The notes under the pieces are model-generated. The model saw only the letters and a program-made list of their open reading frames with translations, ran no database searches and was not told the DNA's origin. 64,000 nt of DNA from Mycteria americana (lineage: Eukaryota; Chordata; Aves; Ciconiiformes; Ciconiidae), in the NCBI RefSeq assembly GCF_035582795.1, contig NC_134368.1, positions 32,176,501 through 32,240,500 of the forward strand, written 5' to 3'. Both the position numbers and the translations under genes were made by a program. Below are positions 1 to 13,589 of this stretch, piece after piece. How positions within the stretch are numbered: the stretch's first letter is position 1; every line of letters starts with the position of its first letter.

Positions 1-59
1 TGCATATTTAAACCCCAAGTACTTTCACAAACTTTACTCCTAGGTTTGTGTTTCAAAAG

Positions 60-245
60 ATTTTGGAAAGCCAAGCTTACCTCAGCTAGATCACGTTTAT
101 CCATGTGCCTACTGACCCGTTCAAGGAACCTCAAGAATTCCGTGGGGCAGGACCTACCTTTACGAAAGCCACAGTGATTCTTCTCCACTATATCATATTT
201 ACCCATGAATCTATCCATTATCCTTATAGTTTCTTCAAAAAGTAT
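60..245 (-). mobile_element. Old LINE reverse-transcriptase fragment
   Basis: Read on the minus strand this stretch is open for about 60 codons. It contains a block ending HCGFRKGRSCPTEFLRFLER, followed shortly by LAEVSLAFQN. This resembles the reverse-transcriptase region of CR1/L2-type LINEs, where a GFRKGRSC block precedes a YLDFxKAFD catalytic motif. Here the catalytic-side motif is degraded (the D of LDF is not present). No other part of the element is visible nearby, so this is a short relic of an old insertion. The exact LINE family cannot be set by eye. Confidence 0.6.
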
Positions 246-2050
246 ATTCTTAGGATTTCTACATATTCTACATGTACATAATGACTTCTGTAATGTGTTA
301 TTCATTTTATATTATAAGCTAATTTAGACTGTAAGTTCATCAGGTCAGTATTTGTCTCATGCAACAGCCAGTGCTTAACAAGTAACAAATACAAATAATA
401 TAGCATGAGAAATCACTGCATATCTCCTTTAAGCTAATTTTCTGTCTTTTAACTTCTAGTGGATTAAAAAACATCCAGAAAGACTCAAATGCTTTTGATG
501 ACATAAGAAACAATATAACATACCATTGTTACAGAAAAGCAACTAAAATTGCGTGAGACCAATATCCCTGCTGGAATGAGAAGAGTGAGAAAGGCGAGCC
601 GTCTGCTGTCTGCCATAAACCGAGCTCCTTCTGTTCAAACTTTTCTGGACACACCAGTGGGGACACAGTGGCAGTTCTTGTCTGTGTGTCACGTGCACTC
701 CGGGCAATACGATAGCATGGAGACCAAGCACTGAGTAGCCACCACCCGCAGACTAGATGTACCCAGGAAAGGTTTGTAAGGTTTGAAAGGTTTGTACCAG
801 CAGGTACCCAGCTACCTGCCTAAAAAGATACTGTTTAAAAAAATGCTGAAACGTGTACTGAAGATGTGAGGTACTATGAAGCACAACACATCGTCATTGA
901 AAATTCTTGGGGCACATACGTCAGTCTGGAAACTGCTGCTGTATAGTCTCATGAAACCATAAATAGAGCATCCTGCTGCCTTCTGAAGCAACTTCACAGG
1001 TTTTGAAAGAGCCCTCAAATGCTTCACACTTGGTTTGCTTCTCCAGTTATGACATTCTTCAAAGACAACCTAGCCTAGAGGTGAAAGCACTGCACCGAGT
1101 AATTGAAGAACAAAAACTGAGAAACAAAGCCTTAATTTAACGAGCAAGTGGAAGCTCCACATTTACCTCTGCCAGGGACAGCCAGCATGCCCGGCAGCAG
1201 GGCATGCCTTTAGTAAGACAGAACCTTTACTTTAAAAATGTGCCATCAGGTCTATTAGGGAAAGCATCAATAATTAAAGTTAATGCCTGGAAACTGGCAT
1301 CAGCTACGGGCATGATGACTCAACCTCTTGGAGATCCATTCATTACATTCAACTACAAAAGCTAGAAGTTATAAAAAATGCATGAATAAATTCTTTAAGT
1401 ATTAACACGCTACTTCTTTAAATGTTTGTTCTGACCCAGGTGGCGCTGCTCTGACTTTCTCTGCAGCTTCTTTTCACTTAAATGACCTTAGATTATTGTA
1501 GCTGTCTCTCAGGATTAAACAAATTACTCTCTTAAAAATGTATTATTGAAGGTTCCTACTTTGTAAGAGAGAAAATGCTCTCTGGCATCCTCTCTTCGAA
1601 CTCGCTACAAAATGTTAGATTTCACAGCAAAGTTTATAATCTTAAATTTAAGTATTTTGAGGTAGATATGCCATTTGCTAAATTCGCTTCTGGGCTGGCC
1701 AAAATTAAGTAAAAGCCTAAGAACTACAGAAGAGACCCCTATTTTGTACGTCCAAACCTCATCAAGGTAAAGCGGGTAGACACAGTTGCACAGCATATCT
1801 TTTGGTCAGAGGTGGTAGCACTCAAGTATCTTCCACATTAAATTAACAGCAGTAACAAATAAAACCAACTTTATGGAGATTTGGGCATTTCTCATGTGGT
1901 AGAGTGAAAACTCTTTTTGTTTCTAGATTGCATTCATTTCCTATTTTGCTTAAGTTTGGTTTTAGTGTGATTTATTTCAAGATTCCTTGTGGATGGGTTA
2001 TTTTCGGTGTTTTTTTCCCTCCTCGGTAGGGTTTGGCTGGAGTTTATAAC

Positions 2051-2108
2051 TTCACAGATTCACAGATTATCAGGAATAATTCACAGATTCACAGATTATC
2101 AGGAATAA
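2051..2108. repeat. 29-bp direct tandem duplication
   Basis: A 29-bp unit starting TTCACAGATTCACAGATTAT and ending CAGGAATAA occurs twice head to tail, at 2051-2079 and 2080-2108, with no mismatch. Each unit itself contains two CACAGATT words. Two identical copies suggest a recent replication-slippage event. Confidence 0.95.
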
Positions 2109-4114
2109 TTCCCCACTTCCTTCTGCTCTTGAACTTTTCTTTCCAGAGCAAGAGGCGTAGTAGCATTTTGCAGATGAAAGAAGATCCAGATGTTTCAAAG
2201 AGAACTTTAACCTTGCTGTTTCTGGCTCTGCAGCCAAATATCCAGAAATTGCAAGCTACGTGTCATTCTTTCTCAAAAGGGTAATCTTTTAAAAAAAAAA
2301 ACAAAACAGAATACTTAGCATCTGGGTAAAAAGTAACTGAAGGAGTTACAGCTGTATTATATTACTCAATCCAAGCTAGAAAGAGAAATATGGACATTAT
2401 AGGAAATAAATGTCTTGACTTAGAAGGCATATAGTGAAAATTTGACTTTTGAAAATCATCACCTTGTTTAAATACTGCTACCAAGTTTCAAAAAGACCCA
2501 GTTCTTCAGCTCACATACCACTGCTGTTGTCCTAGGTTTCATGGGCCACCCATATCTTACGTGTCTCAAGCGTAGACCTGACCATTATTGGCCATTGGCC
2601 ATTATCCTACCAGCTAAATGCTATAGCATATTTTTGTTATCCCCTAGTACATCCATGAATCAATCACTGCCGGTATACTGCAGTAAATATATTTTTTTCA
2701 AGTATGCATACAATGGGTTGGATTTTTAAATCCCATTTACATCCTTCTCTGCAAAATTACGGGCTTGAATCCTGTGATAGTTTGAGAAAAGCATGACAGC
2801 CTCTGTAAAGCATTGAACTCTCAGTTCCCACTGAAAGTAATGATGGTTGAAAAATACTGAGTACATCTCTCCCTCACAGAGTCAGGCCCAGAAAGCAGTG
2901 CAGGGGGAATTCCTTCTCCACAAAATGGGCAGCTGAGAATATAACCAGAAGGCTTCCTATAATGACTTAACAATACACTTCTTCTGGTAACAGCAGCAAG
3001 AATCTCGCATCAGAGTTAATTTTGACGAAGGCAAATGTAGTAATGTGCTGTCTAACTCAAAGCCCCTTGATGAAAGCGCATTACCGCAGCACTTCCAGCA
3101 AGTGGGGAACTGTGTAAAGTGTGGTTATGCCCAGAAAAGTGGCTATGTAGGAATGACACCTTGTATCACACAATACTGATCTTACATACTGGTGCAAGCT
3201 GCTACACCGCCTTCATTTATCTTATCAGTAAAAATGCAAAGGCACCGTGTTTTGACTACTTTTAGTACCACGGAATGAATCCAGTTACAGAAGAATAGAA
3301 AAGATTCTTTTTTCAGTCAACCTGTTCATATTTTAAAATAAATTCCAAACATACATTTTTTTACCGTAAGGTATGTATGTCTGCAAGATACATAGCTAGA
3401 TATTTATCATAATTGTAACTGACATAACTTAATTGCGGACAGTTATAGGAACAAAGAAAAGTAATTTTATATGCAGATTTCCATGATAATGTTCAAGACT
3501 GACAGTAACAAATAATAAATTTTCATTTAGAAACTAAGCTAAATGCTGATGTTTCTTGTCAACACCAAAACTGAACAGCTAGAATTACTTATGTATTCTG
3601 TTATCTAGTTACTAACCCAGTCAGTAGATAAGTAACACTCACTGTATGTAAAGGTGACAGTGTGGCCCAGAAATGGCTTTACAGCTGAGATTAAAACCAC
3701 AAGAGTTAGAAATTCCATGTTTGTAATATGTCTTTAAAACAGAACTACATTTTAATTCAGCATGATAGAGTTTTATTTTAATGAATCTCATAAGATGCCT
3801 ATGAATTCTTTTCATTGAATTCCTGAAGAATTCACATCAGCAATCTACACAGCTGAATAATAAACTGTTCCATTTACTGCAGCAACTAACTGTTAATTCA
3901 GTCTAATTATACTGTATACCTTACTACTTTAAAAGCAATAAGAATGATAAGCCTATTAAAGCTACAGAAGATTGGCATTTAACATTAGAGACAGACACTG
4001 TCTGACCTTCATGGGACTAACTATAGGAGAAGGCAGAGCCCAAGCTAGTCACGTAATTTCTTTAGAGAACATTTGGAGTTGAAATAGGATTAAGAAATAC
4101 CCTATTTTGACCCC

Positions 4115-4147
4115 AAAGGGATTTCATATATGGTTTGAAATCCCTTT
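4115..4147. repeat. Perfect 12-bp inverted repeat (hairpin)
   Basis: AAAGGGATTTCA at 4115-4126 is the exact reverse complement of TGAAATCCCTTT at 4136-4147, with a 9-nt AT-rich loop between. The stem is too short for an ordinary microRNA precursor. It could be a structured relic or the inner part of a degraded palindromic element. Confidence 0.85.
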
Positions 4148-4811
4148 AGAGGACTGTCCTACACCCTGGGTGACTGCTTTGGCCAGGATAAAAGGGTTGC
4201 CTTTGGGGATGGGGGGTCTGAAGGGGTTTAGGGATCAGTACTTTGATACCTAGAATCATGAAAGATACAGCACTTCTGGGTATCGGCTCAGAGGGCAGAA
4301 AATTATCACACTGTCACGATGTGGTCAGTACCTCAACTCCGACACCAAATTAGTTGCCTATCCTGACAGTGTTGTCTTATCCCTTATGAAAAAAAATCCA
4401 GTGAAAGTGGTTCTAAAATCCTTCCTAGGATCAAGTTCTTGTGCTTCACTATCTTTATAATGAGTTTTTGAGATCTAATGAAAATCTTCCTGCTGCACAT
4501 TTTGTTTTGTCCATTGTAGGTATGACATGAAGAACAATTTCTTCACCCTCCTCTTCACAGAAAGCTTCTATACACTGACAGTTTTATTTAGTCTATGGAG
4601 GAAAAACAATGAGAAGGTGAAGCAAATTTTCTCCTCAACAATCTGATTTTCAAAATCTCTGATGATAGTTTTGCGGACCCTTGGGATTCCTCCTTCCTAT
4701 TATTTAAATGTGGATCCCAAACTAGATGGTGTGCTCCAGGCACCTGTAACCTCCAGGAATGCCTTCAGCCTTTGTGTACCACAGTTAAGGAAAGGATGTT
4801 CTTGCAGTGCT

Positions 4812-5464
4812 TAAGGTTGAACATGAGCCAGCAACATTGCCCTTGCCTCAAAGAAGGTAAATGGTATCCTGGGCTGTGTTAGAGAAAGTATTGCCAGCAG
4901 GTCAAGGGAGGTGATCCTTCCCCTCTACTCAGTGCTGGTGAGGACACACCTGGAGTCCTGTGTCCAGTTCTGGGATCCTTAGTACAAAAGAGGTACGGAC
5001 ATACTGGAGAGAGTCCAATGAAGGGCCATGAAGATGATGAAGAGACTGGAGCATCTCTCCTATGAGGAAAGGCTGAGAGAGCTGCGACTGTTCAGCCTCG
5101 AGAAGAGAAGGCTCAGGGGCATCTTATCAACATGTATAAATACCTGAAGGGAGGGTGCAAAGACGACAGAGCCAGGTTCTTTTCAGTGGTGCCCAGTGAC
5201 AGGACCAGAGGCAATGGGCACAAACCGAAACACAGGAGGTTCCATCTGAACATCAGGAAATACTTTTTCACTGTGAAAATACTTTCTCACTTTTTCACAG
5301 GTTGTCCAGGGGGGTTGTGGAGTCTCTGTCCTTGGAGATATTCAAAAGCTGTCTGGACATAGTCCTGGGCAACCGGCTATTGGTGGCCCTGCTTGGACAG
5401 CGGCATTGGACAAGATGACGTACAGAGGTGCTGTCCAACCTCAACTGTTCTGTGATTCTATGAT
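4812..5464 (+). mobile_element. CR1 LINE, 3' fragment
   Basis: The sequence follows the 3' part of avian CR1: a segment with 'gaggtgatccttcccctcta', 'tggagagagtccaatgaagg' and 'gaggaaaggctgagagagct', then a 3' untranslated region ending in the CR1-type 'gtgattctatgata'. The remaining reverse-transcriptase C-terminal reading frame is broken by stops. The element is 5'-truncated, as most CR1 copies are. The 5' edge is approximate. Confidence 0.9.
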
Positions 5465-8400
5465 AACAATCTTCATATAAATTTTGTTTCATGGAGACTT
5501 AGTATAAAAGAAACCAAATTTGATCTTTGTCTGAATATTACAGAATCTTCATTGCAAGTGGTATCAGCTGTTACTGGGCAGTGCTGACCATTATGTACCA
5601 AAATATTTCAAAAGGGGGAATTTACAGCAAATGCCACTACTTTGAGATCTCTACAATGTATCTGTTACAATGACTGTAACTGCCATTGCTAAAATGCTGA
5701 AGAAGTTTGTCCATACTTTTTATTTCTGCGCCACTGTTTATTCATGCAAGAGGTGAAAAAAGAAAACATTTACAAGAGCTACCCCCATACTGGACCTCCA
5801 AATCCCAAGAGCTGAGAAGGCTTTTAAACTTTTTTTCTGTATTCCATTACCTAGTTCACCTTAAGTAGACCAATTCTTAGAGAGTTTAAACTTCAATCGC
5901 TTCCTTTATAAAACAAAGAATCACAAGCCCTCCTGATTCTATGATATTAATAATGCATAAAAATGTAGATGGACAACTACCATGTGAGTGGGAGACATTC
6001 TCTGTTTTGGAGGGCATTTCCACTGTCAAAGTATGTATAGTGAAATTCATAAGGAGCAAAGAAAAGCAGAAGAAACATCCCTTTAAAATGGCAAGACTAC
6101 TGCTCTCTAACTGTGGACATATTAAACATCCGCAAGTGTAACAAAAAAGTCATTGCAAAAAGTTACGTTTTTCTCAAGGCCACTTAAACTTTTAAAATGT
6201 ATCTGTCATCATAATGGGAGTTGCAAAGAAGATAGAGGACCTAGTGGTTCTGGAAGACGGTCGCTGTCCCCGAATGGACCACTCAAAGCACAGACGCCTT
6301 TTAGACCCACACGTGAAATAACTGGGTGGGTAGGAGCAGATGGAGATGTTGAGGAGACGAGTTTCCTCCTGGATATATTTAGTGCAAAACAGATCCGCAG
6401 ACATGAAATCATACCTATCTTCCAAATATACAGACCTAGTTTGTCCTTTGTGGAAAGTGATTTACAGTTCTGTGTGGGCCAATATCTGGCCTTTGAGCTA
6501 TCATGTGGCTCTCAAAACTAACGAAGACAGGTGAACGATTGTGTTGGCCTCGAGGAGACGATGAGCCACCAGGCATTTTCAGCGTTAACTGTGGTGCGCT
6601 ACTCAAGACTAGATGTTTACCCACCCTCTTCATCTGCAAAGGAAACCTGTGCAAATAGCGTGGTCTTCTGGATTAGCTTCTCCCTTACTACCCAGTTTTC
6701 CGAGGTATAAGAGATGTTTCTTTCCGTGGCTGATCACACAAAGATTTTGGCATTCAGGTCATAGAATCAGAAATGTTATCCACCTTTGAAACAGCTAGTA
6801 CTAAGGCAGTGAATTAATAAAAATATGATTCTTTGTCTCAGGACACAGGGTGCTCTCTCATGCTTATTCCTACTACATGATGAAACGTGACGATCCTCAT
6901 CCTCTGCTCCTTTGAGCAGCTCTGTCTCAAACAGTGCTTTCAAATCAAAAATTAATCCAACGAGTTTGAATCTTAGAGCAAAACACTGAAAAATTTCTTC
7001 TGATTTAGTAAGTATGATATTCTCCAAAATGTAAATTCACTTCTTTTTTTAAAAAAGGGGGGGGAAGGAAAAAGACAGTTTGCTTGCTTTGTGCCTCAGG
7101 ATCTTCACAAAATTTCCATGATCTCTTTTGGGTTTTCCACAAGCTCTTCCACTCCCTGGATGCAGCTTACTTTTCTGTTTCTGCATCTACTTGTTTCTTT
7201 CCTTCCCATACATATTCACACACACACATAAGCTAACAGCACTGAAAAATGTGAATTCTACTGCTGAGTAAGTTGAAGAGTGAAAACAGACAAAATACTG
7301 ATACGTTGAGAGGCTATACGAACCATTACTTACTAGGAATACTACAAAGTCTCCCAATGTTAAAAAAAATAAATTTATATGGGATGCTAACTCTTTGTGC
7401 CTATAAATGCCCATTCAAACTCAGTGAAAATCTCTTGACAAGGCCAAGTAATGACACTCTGTAGGAAATCACACACACAGAGTCCACATCAGAACCATTT
7501 CATTAATTGTCTCCATTAGTAGTTGATTATTCTTCTTAGTGAAGAAAAGTCAGTGGGTTAATTGTGCTCCCTCTCTCCATTCCTCTCTACAATATTTACG
7601 TATGGAACAACACCTCCTATGCATAATTTCTTTAATGGGGTATTCTGCAGCACAGGAGATTATTATATAACATTTACTACTTTCACAGTTTTTGGAAGAA
7701 CAAGAAACTAGATTTTGATGTTTTGGCTAAGTTCTTTTTAAAAAAAAAATCCACAAAACCATGGCCATAATGAACCAATACACTTTGCTAAAACATACAG
7801 AATATTTCCTTTGACATTTTCAAATTGAGTTGCATTATTATAGCATAGTTTGGCCATTATTCGGATTATTGATTTGTCTTTGTGAGTATTAAATATTGAC
7901 TTTTGTTTGCTTAGGATTGAGAAAAGAGTCTGATTAAAAATACTTAACCTTTTATACCCATCTAGAACCATTATTTGATTCCATTAAATAATTCTGTGAA
8001 GTTTCTCCTTGCTTTCCTCTGTATGTCATTAAACGCACCAATAACCGAAAGCACTTCTGGGCTATCACTGGAGACCACAAAGTATCCCACAGATACGCTG
8101 CAATGTTCTAATACGGTCAGTAAGTTCCCCCATTTCTCCATTCTCAACAGAGACGAATCAAGTTTCTTACTTCAAAGTTCCGTACAGAGAACATAATCAA
8201 TTAACTCCAGTACCTGGCACATCATGATATAAAAACTACTGCTTTCATTAGAACAGGAATACACTGGGTAAATAGCATTAGAAAACTACTTAGAGAGACT
8301 TCTAGCCTCAGGGTCTCATCCTTTGAATGAAGACTAGGTCACTTAAAAATGCCTTCAGTAAATAGTTTAGAAATATAAAAAGAATCCTAGAATGGGCAAC

Positions 8401-11400
8401 AAAAATTGTTCCTTTTTCGTAATCTTAAAAAAAAATTGAATCTTCAGCTTTATCTCTAAAAAGACTTCTATGTCAAATTGTAGTGCAGTTGGCAGACAAA
8501 TTAGATCTTGTCTGCTATAACATCATATAATATATCATATAACAAAGCATATAATTTATACATCCTGTCTTGGGAAAAACTCAAAACTTTCTCTCCATGT
8601 ACAAAGTCTACCCCTGCTTGCTATTTCTTCCTATACAGATGTTCTTTCTGCAGGCCTAGAACAAATGTTGCTGTCCCAGGGGCAGTAATGTCATCTCCAT
8701 GAGTTTTACCATTTATCAATATAATATAAGCCGTGCACACCAAAATCATCAGACACCACTCATCATCCTTCATCATCAGTATACACTCATGTGTACAAAA
8801 GTGTAGACTTCACTATTTTGACACTATAAATATTGTTCAAGTCCTAATAAAAAGCATAGCAAATAATTGTCAAAGCAGTGACCTTCCTTCTTTGCCTTTG
8901 AAAATACAGCCTTAAATATTTTAAGGGATTTTTAATTATTTTTTTTATTTGAATGTACACACCTAGCACTATGAAGTCTCCTTCTTCAGCTTCACATAAT
9001 ATTTCAGAGGCAAAAGTCTGAGCTTTGAAATTTTCACTGGTTCTGAATTTTCCAAACAGTATTCAATAGCATTCACCTGGTGCATGTCCTTGCCTTAAAA
9101 TAATGGTCCCAACTTCACACTGAAAAGACACATATACAAAAGCAAAAATCTAAACATGATGCAGTGTCATCAGTAAGTAATTATAAAATGTTGGCAGCAA
9201 AATGTAGATATCAGAACATTTCTTAGAAAATCAAGCATAAGATTCCCTCACTGACATTTTATGAAGTGTTATATGGCTAGCAAGACTATTTTTATGTCAT
9301 ACTAGGGTCAGAACAACGCACAAAGTCACTGACATATGCATCTCTCCTGTACAATTACTATCAAATCAACACCAAAACACCCGATTAGTAACTTGCATGC
9401 ACGTTTACTTCAGCAGTTCTCCAACACAACAATCATGCTTATACATTAGACACATAAATACCAATTTTCACACAACACCTGTGCACACAGCATTCTAAAA
9501 GTCTGATTTTTTTGTACTAAGGTGTTGATCCGCAAGATCTTTCAAAGACCTAAAAAAGGGAATAGCAAAGTAATTGCAAAATTCACTTATGCTGTCTTGA
9601 GACATGTCGCACATGCAGGCCATCCTTTCAGAAATGTTTACAAAGGAGCAAATTTTCCAGTGTAGTAGGTCCCCAAAACCATGGAGGCACTGCAGTTTTC
9701 CAAAGGAGTTGAGCACCTCAGCTCCCTTTGCCCTCATCAGTAGACAGGTATACATGCACCCTTTAAAAATGTATACCTATATATTTATTTTCAAAATAAA
9801 TTCTGGAATGGTAGATATAGGCTGATTCACTAACATTAATTACATGATTATATGTGCTTATGATACAAGAAATACTAACAACAGTCACTTGTTAGTAGCT
9901 GGTGGAGGGGGGGTTGCTCAGCAATCCGATTGGGATCTATCTGGTGCAGAACAGAGTGGAAATACGAAGTGACTGGTCTGCAGCAAGAGCAGGCGTGCGC
10001 TCCCCACCTGTTTGCCTACAATGCCTTGGATCACAAATGCTATTCAAAATGCCAAACGTTAAATAACTTACTAGGTCCGAAGGTATGATGAGTCTAACGG
10101 TCTCATACCGCCAGCCCAGCCTCATACAGCCTTCATCTATCCTCACCACAGCTTAGGCATAAACGTGTTATATTATCCCACAATGTAAGAGAAAGGAGCT
10201 GAAAAGAGATCTGAAGAGTTGTTAGCACGTTCCCGGTGCTTATCAATAGACTAGTTTTTGCACTGCAAGACCTGGTTTTGCACCGTATTCATGGGCTTTT
10301 GTCCACATCATAAGCCTCGAACAAGGCAACCCCCTGGAAGTTAGACAAAGTTGTGGAGGGAAGTGGGAGATAATAGGATAACCTACTTGAGGCTGGGAAA
10401 TTTCTTCAACAGTTTGAAGAATTTAAAATTTAAATAATCTTCTTTAACATTTTAAACAGTATCCTCCTATATAGCACACTGGGTTTGCTATGTTGCATAG
10501 CATTGCTTTTCCTACAGTGGACGTTTATTTCTTAACTACTTTGGACACAGTTTGAGGGGACTGTGGCTTAAATTGCAAAATGTCAGAAAGATACTTGTCA
10601 GCGTTTTATTTTGCAAGGTCAAGAGTCTGAGGTATGATTAACATTTCATGATGAGACTTTGGTCTTTGTTTTATTTGAAAATATTGCTTGTTTGAAGAAT
10701 GGTACAATGTTCTTTCCTCTAACTTTTGATAAACTACAGCTTGGCAAAGTTGGAGGTGTGTTTTACTGGATAAATACTGACATGTTCTGTTTTTCTTCAG
10801 AATTATTTGTATTTTTAAAAAAGAAAAAAACCTATTTTTTTACTAATAAAGGGCTTGTGGAAGCTGACAAAACACACAAAAGTCACCTCAAGGTACATTG
10901 TGACAAAGGTGAAGTTGAACCCTGCTGGAAATTACTCACTGTCAAAAAAAGATTGCAAAGAACGCTTTTGTCGGCTCAGTCACAGCAGTGCTTGACTTCC
11001 ATTGCAAAGTTAGTGTTACTTAGGTTTGGCTAGTTCTGTCATTCCACATGTTTTATTTTTTCTTGTTAGATCAGCCATTGCATAAAGGAGTAAACCATTC
11101 TCCTTGCTTGAAAGTCTCTTTTGCCACATATTCCTTCACCTTCCTTGAATAGGATGCATACTACTCCCTATATGTTCTATTCCTCTAGGTCTTCCAGTGA
11201 AATTATTGACTGTCTGTGATTCAGGGCCCCATGGGAGGGCTCTTCTCACATCTGCAGTGAAAGAGGACAGGCGAACAAGTTGTACCAGTTGCTGCCATGC
11301 CCACTTCATTGCCATTTGGCCTACAAATGCTATCCCTCATCGAAGTGCCCGCAGGACTATCCCATCCTACCACCTTCCAATAAAAAGAGAAGGGAGAGGG

Positions 11401-13589
11401 TTGTAACCTTCATGGTAGCTAAGTAGAGGAACAAGAGATGATGCCAGCCATGTCTGCCTCTTGGAAGAAGAAACTGGAGTAAGGCTCAGCCTTTCCAAGG
11501 TCTGAAGAAGAAACTGGCGGGGCTGCTACTATGGGAATGAAGACATTTGACAGTACAGGTTATGAGTGACAGAAACTGACTGTAAAGAGTTCAGAAGAGT
11601 GTTTGTGGGTCCAAAGAGCAGCCTACCACTAACACTCCAAGAGCTGAACTGGAAATTACCTCATCAGTGTGAGCCATGAGACTTCGCTTCATTAACACAT
11701 TTGCCAAATTAAGAAACATTCAGCAGAATAGAACAGGGATTATACTGTCAATTCCGTGAACTGACAAAAAATGGCTTGCAAAAACTTTAAACTGGCAGCA
11801 TTACGGAAGTGATATCTAGTTTATCAGTCACCTTCCCAATGAATGAGACAGCCGATGCTGCAGTCTCTTAAAAGAGGCAAAATTTGTCAATATTTGCCAA
11901 ATGCTATAGACCAAGCCTCGTACTTAGAGAAAAGGGTTATCCTGTTAGTGTAGCTAAACAAAAACCTATTAACTCTAAAAAGCCTGTTTATTTTGTATCG
12001 ACTGAAAAAACCAGAATCTAAATTTCTTCACTCATTATTGTATATAAGAGGATTACTCTATTTACTTAAGGATATTAAAACTTAAAGTGCAGAAAAACAT
12101 CTTGTCCCTCTGCGTCCTTCTTGTCCTGCTTAATTGTGAGAAAAAACTCAATAACCCTATAAAGATTGTCTCTGAACTAGTTCGAAAGTCTAAAAAAACC
12201 TCGTTTATTCAGAAATAAATATTCCGCCTTGAATATTCATTGCCCTGGTATCAAAGAACTGTTTTCATGCATCCTTAATTATCTCATTTCACCCTTGTTC
12301 TTTCTTTCCCCTCTGCAGAATGTTTTCCCCAGTAAAATAACAGCAAAGACTCAACCCAAATTGCTGCTTCAATATGAGAAATAGTCACAGTTCTCTCAAT
12401 GTACCAGCATATTTTAGTACTGTAGTATTTATGCCTAATAATATGTACTGAAGGGCTAGGTTTCCCTAGAGTATACACATTGCCAGTGTTCGATACCACA
12501 GCAAAGACTGCCAAGTGCAGGTCCCTCAAGATCGGGAAACTGATACCAGCTAGATTAGCACTCTTATATTCAAGGCAGGAATGACAGCTTCAAGTGAAAT
12601 AGTCTAAAATGTCAGAACCATCAATAATGTTGCACACTCCAAGCAAATGCTCTTTCTCCTTCTAAAAGATATTTGCATAAATGCAATGGTTATGTATATG
12701 GGGCACCAGTATTACTGGATTAATTATTTATCAGCAGAAATCTATTTTGCTTACCTGCCTGCAGTCTTGCTGACTTCTTTGCTCCAAGCAACTATTCAGT
12801 AAATACTTAAGCTTTCCAGAATCTTTGTTCTGAAACAAATGGAATATGCAAATATTGGTCTCTGTAATTATGTGGATTGTACCCCACCTTCCCCACGGGC
12901 ACTTAACATATTTTAATTATAAAAGTTTCTACAGTAGCCTTGGAGAACATCTGACATATTAATTTATTTATCTTCAGAAAAAGTACTGAAGTACATCTTA
13001 ATCTATACAACAGATTCTGTATAAAATACAATAATGTACAGATTGAGAAATACTTAACAGGAAATAATTTTATTTGAATGCCTTCTACCATACAAATAAA
13101 AACTCAGCCAGCAGCTACAACCTTCTGTTTTGAGTTTCAGCTTCGTACAGTAGCTAATTTGCTACCTGCTTGGTCCACTACAGAGTCCAGGTCTGAAAGG
13201 TGTTGAGCTTTCTGGTCTGATGTATTTTCTTACTGCTGCTTCAAGAATATAGGAAAAGGCAGAAAGCATGTGTTGTGATCAGTCCAGGCAGATCACTACA
13301 TCTGGCCAAACCCCCTGTAAGTGGAGGAGGCTGTACATATATGTAGGGTCAACACGCATAGGCAGATTGCAACAAAATTGAGGACCGAATGGGTAAAATG
13401 AAGAATAAGTCTCCTCGAGTAGACAACACCCTGACAACATTCTGTGCCTGACATTGCATACCATGAAAATTGGTAGGAATTGTAATACTTAACAGGACAA
13501 GAAGTAACACAGGTGAAACAACCTATTAGGGAAGAAACCATATGCTTTGCAGAGATAACTCGTGGTTGTACGTGTTAGTGTCTGAAAGG
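5465..13589. other. Gene-free stretch, no recognisable element
   Basis: About 8 kb of AT-rich sequence with only short open frames. The longest are about 122 codons at 6153-6521 and 124 codons at 10659-11033, both on the plus strand. Neither shows a domain motif, a splice-site pair or a plausible start context. A short CA run lies near 7216, and a homopolymer block of A then G lies near 7050. I see no tRNA or rRNA. Confidence 0.45.

Larger units (their letters stand above)
246..4811. other. Gene-free AT-rich DNA
   Basis: I see no exon with protein similarity that I recognise. Open frames here are short (60-85 codons) and have no family motifs. The stretch holds a small tandem duplication near 2051 and a perfect hairpin near 4115, listed separately. 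The rest looks like unconstrained intergenic sequence or old unrecognised repeats. Confidence 0.5.

Noticed and set aside
5132-5362. 76-codon plus-strand frame near 5.2 kb
   Set aside because: It is the decayed CR1 ORF2 C-terminus and 3' UTR, not an independent gene.
6153-6521. 122-codon plus-strand frame
   Set aside because: Overlapped by several open frames on both strands, no domain and no splice evidence.
10659-11033. 124-codon plus-strand frame
   Set aside because: Contains a translated A-rich run (KKKK) and no family motif; consistent with chance.
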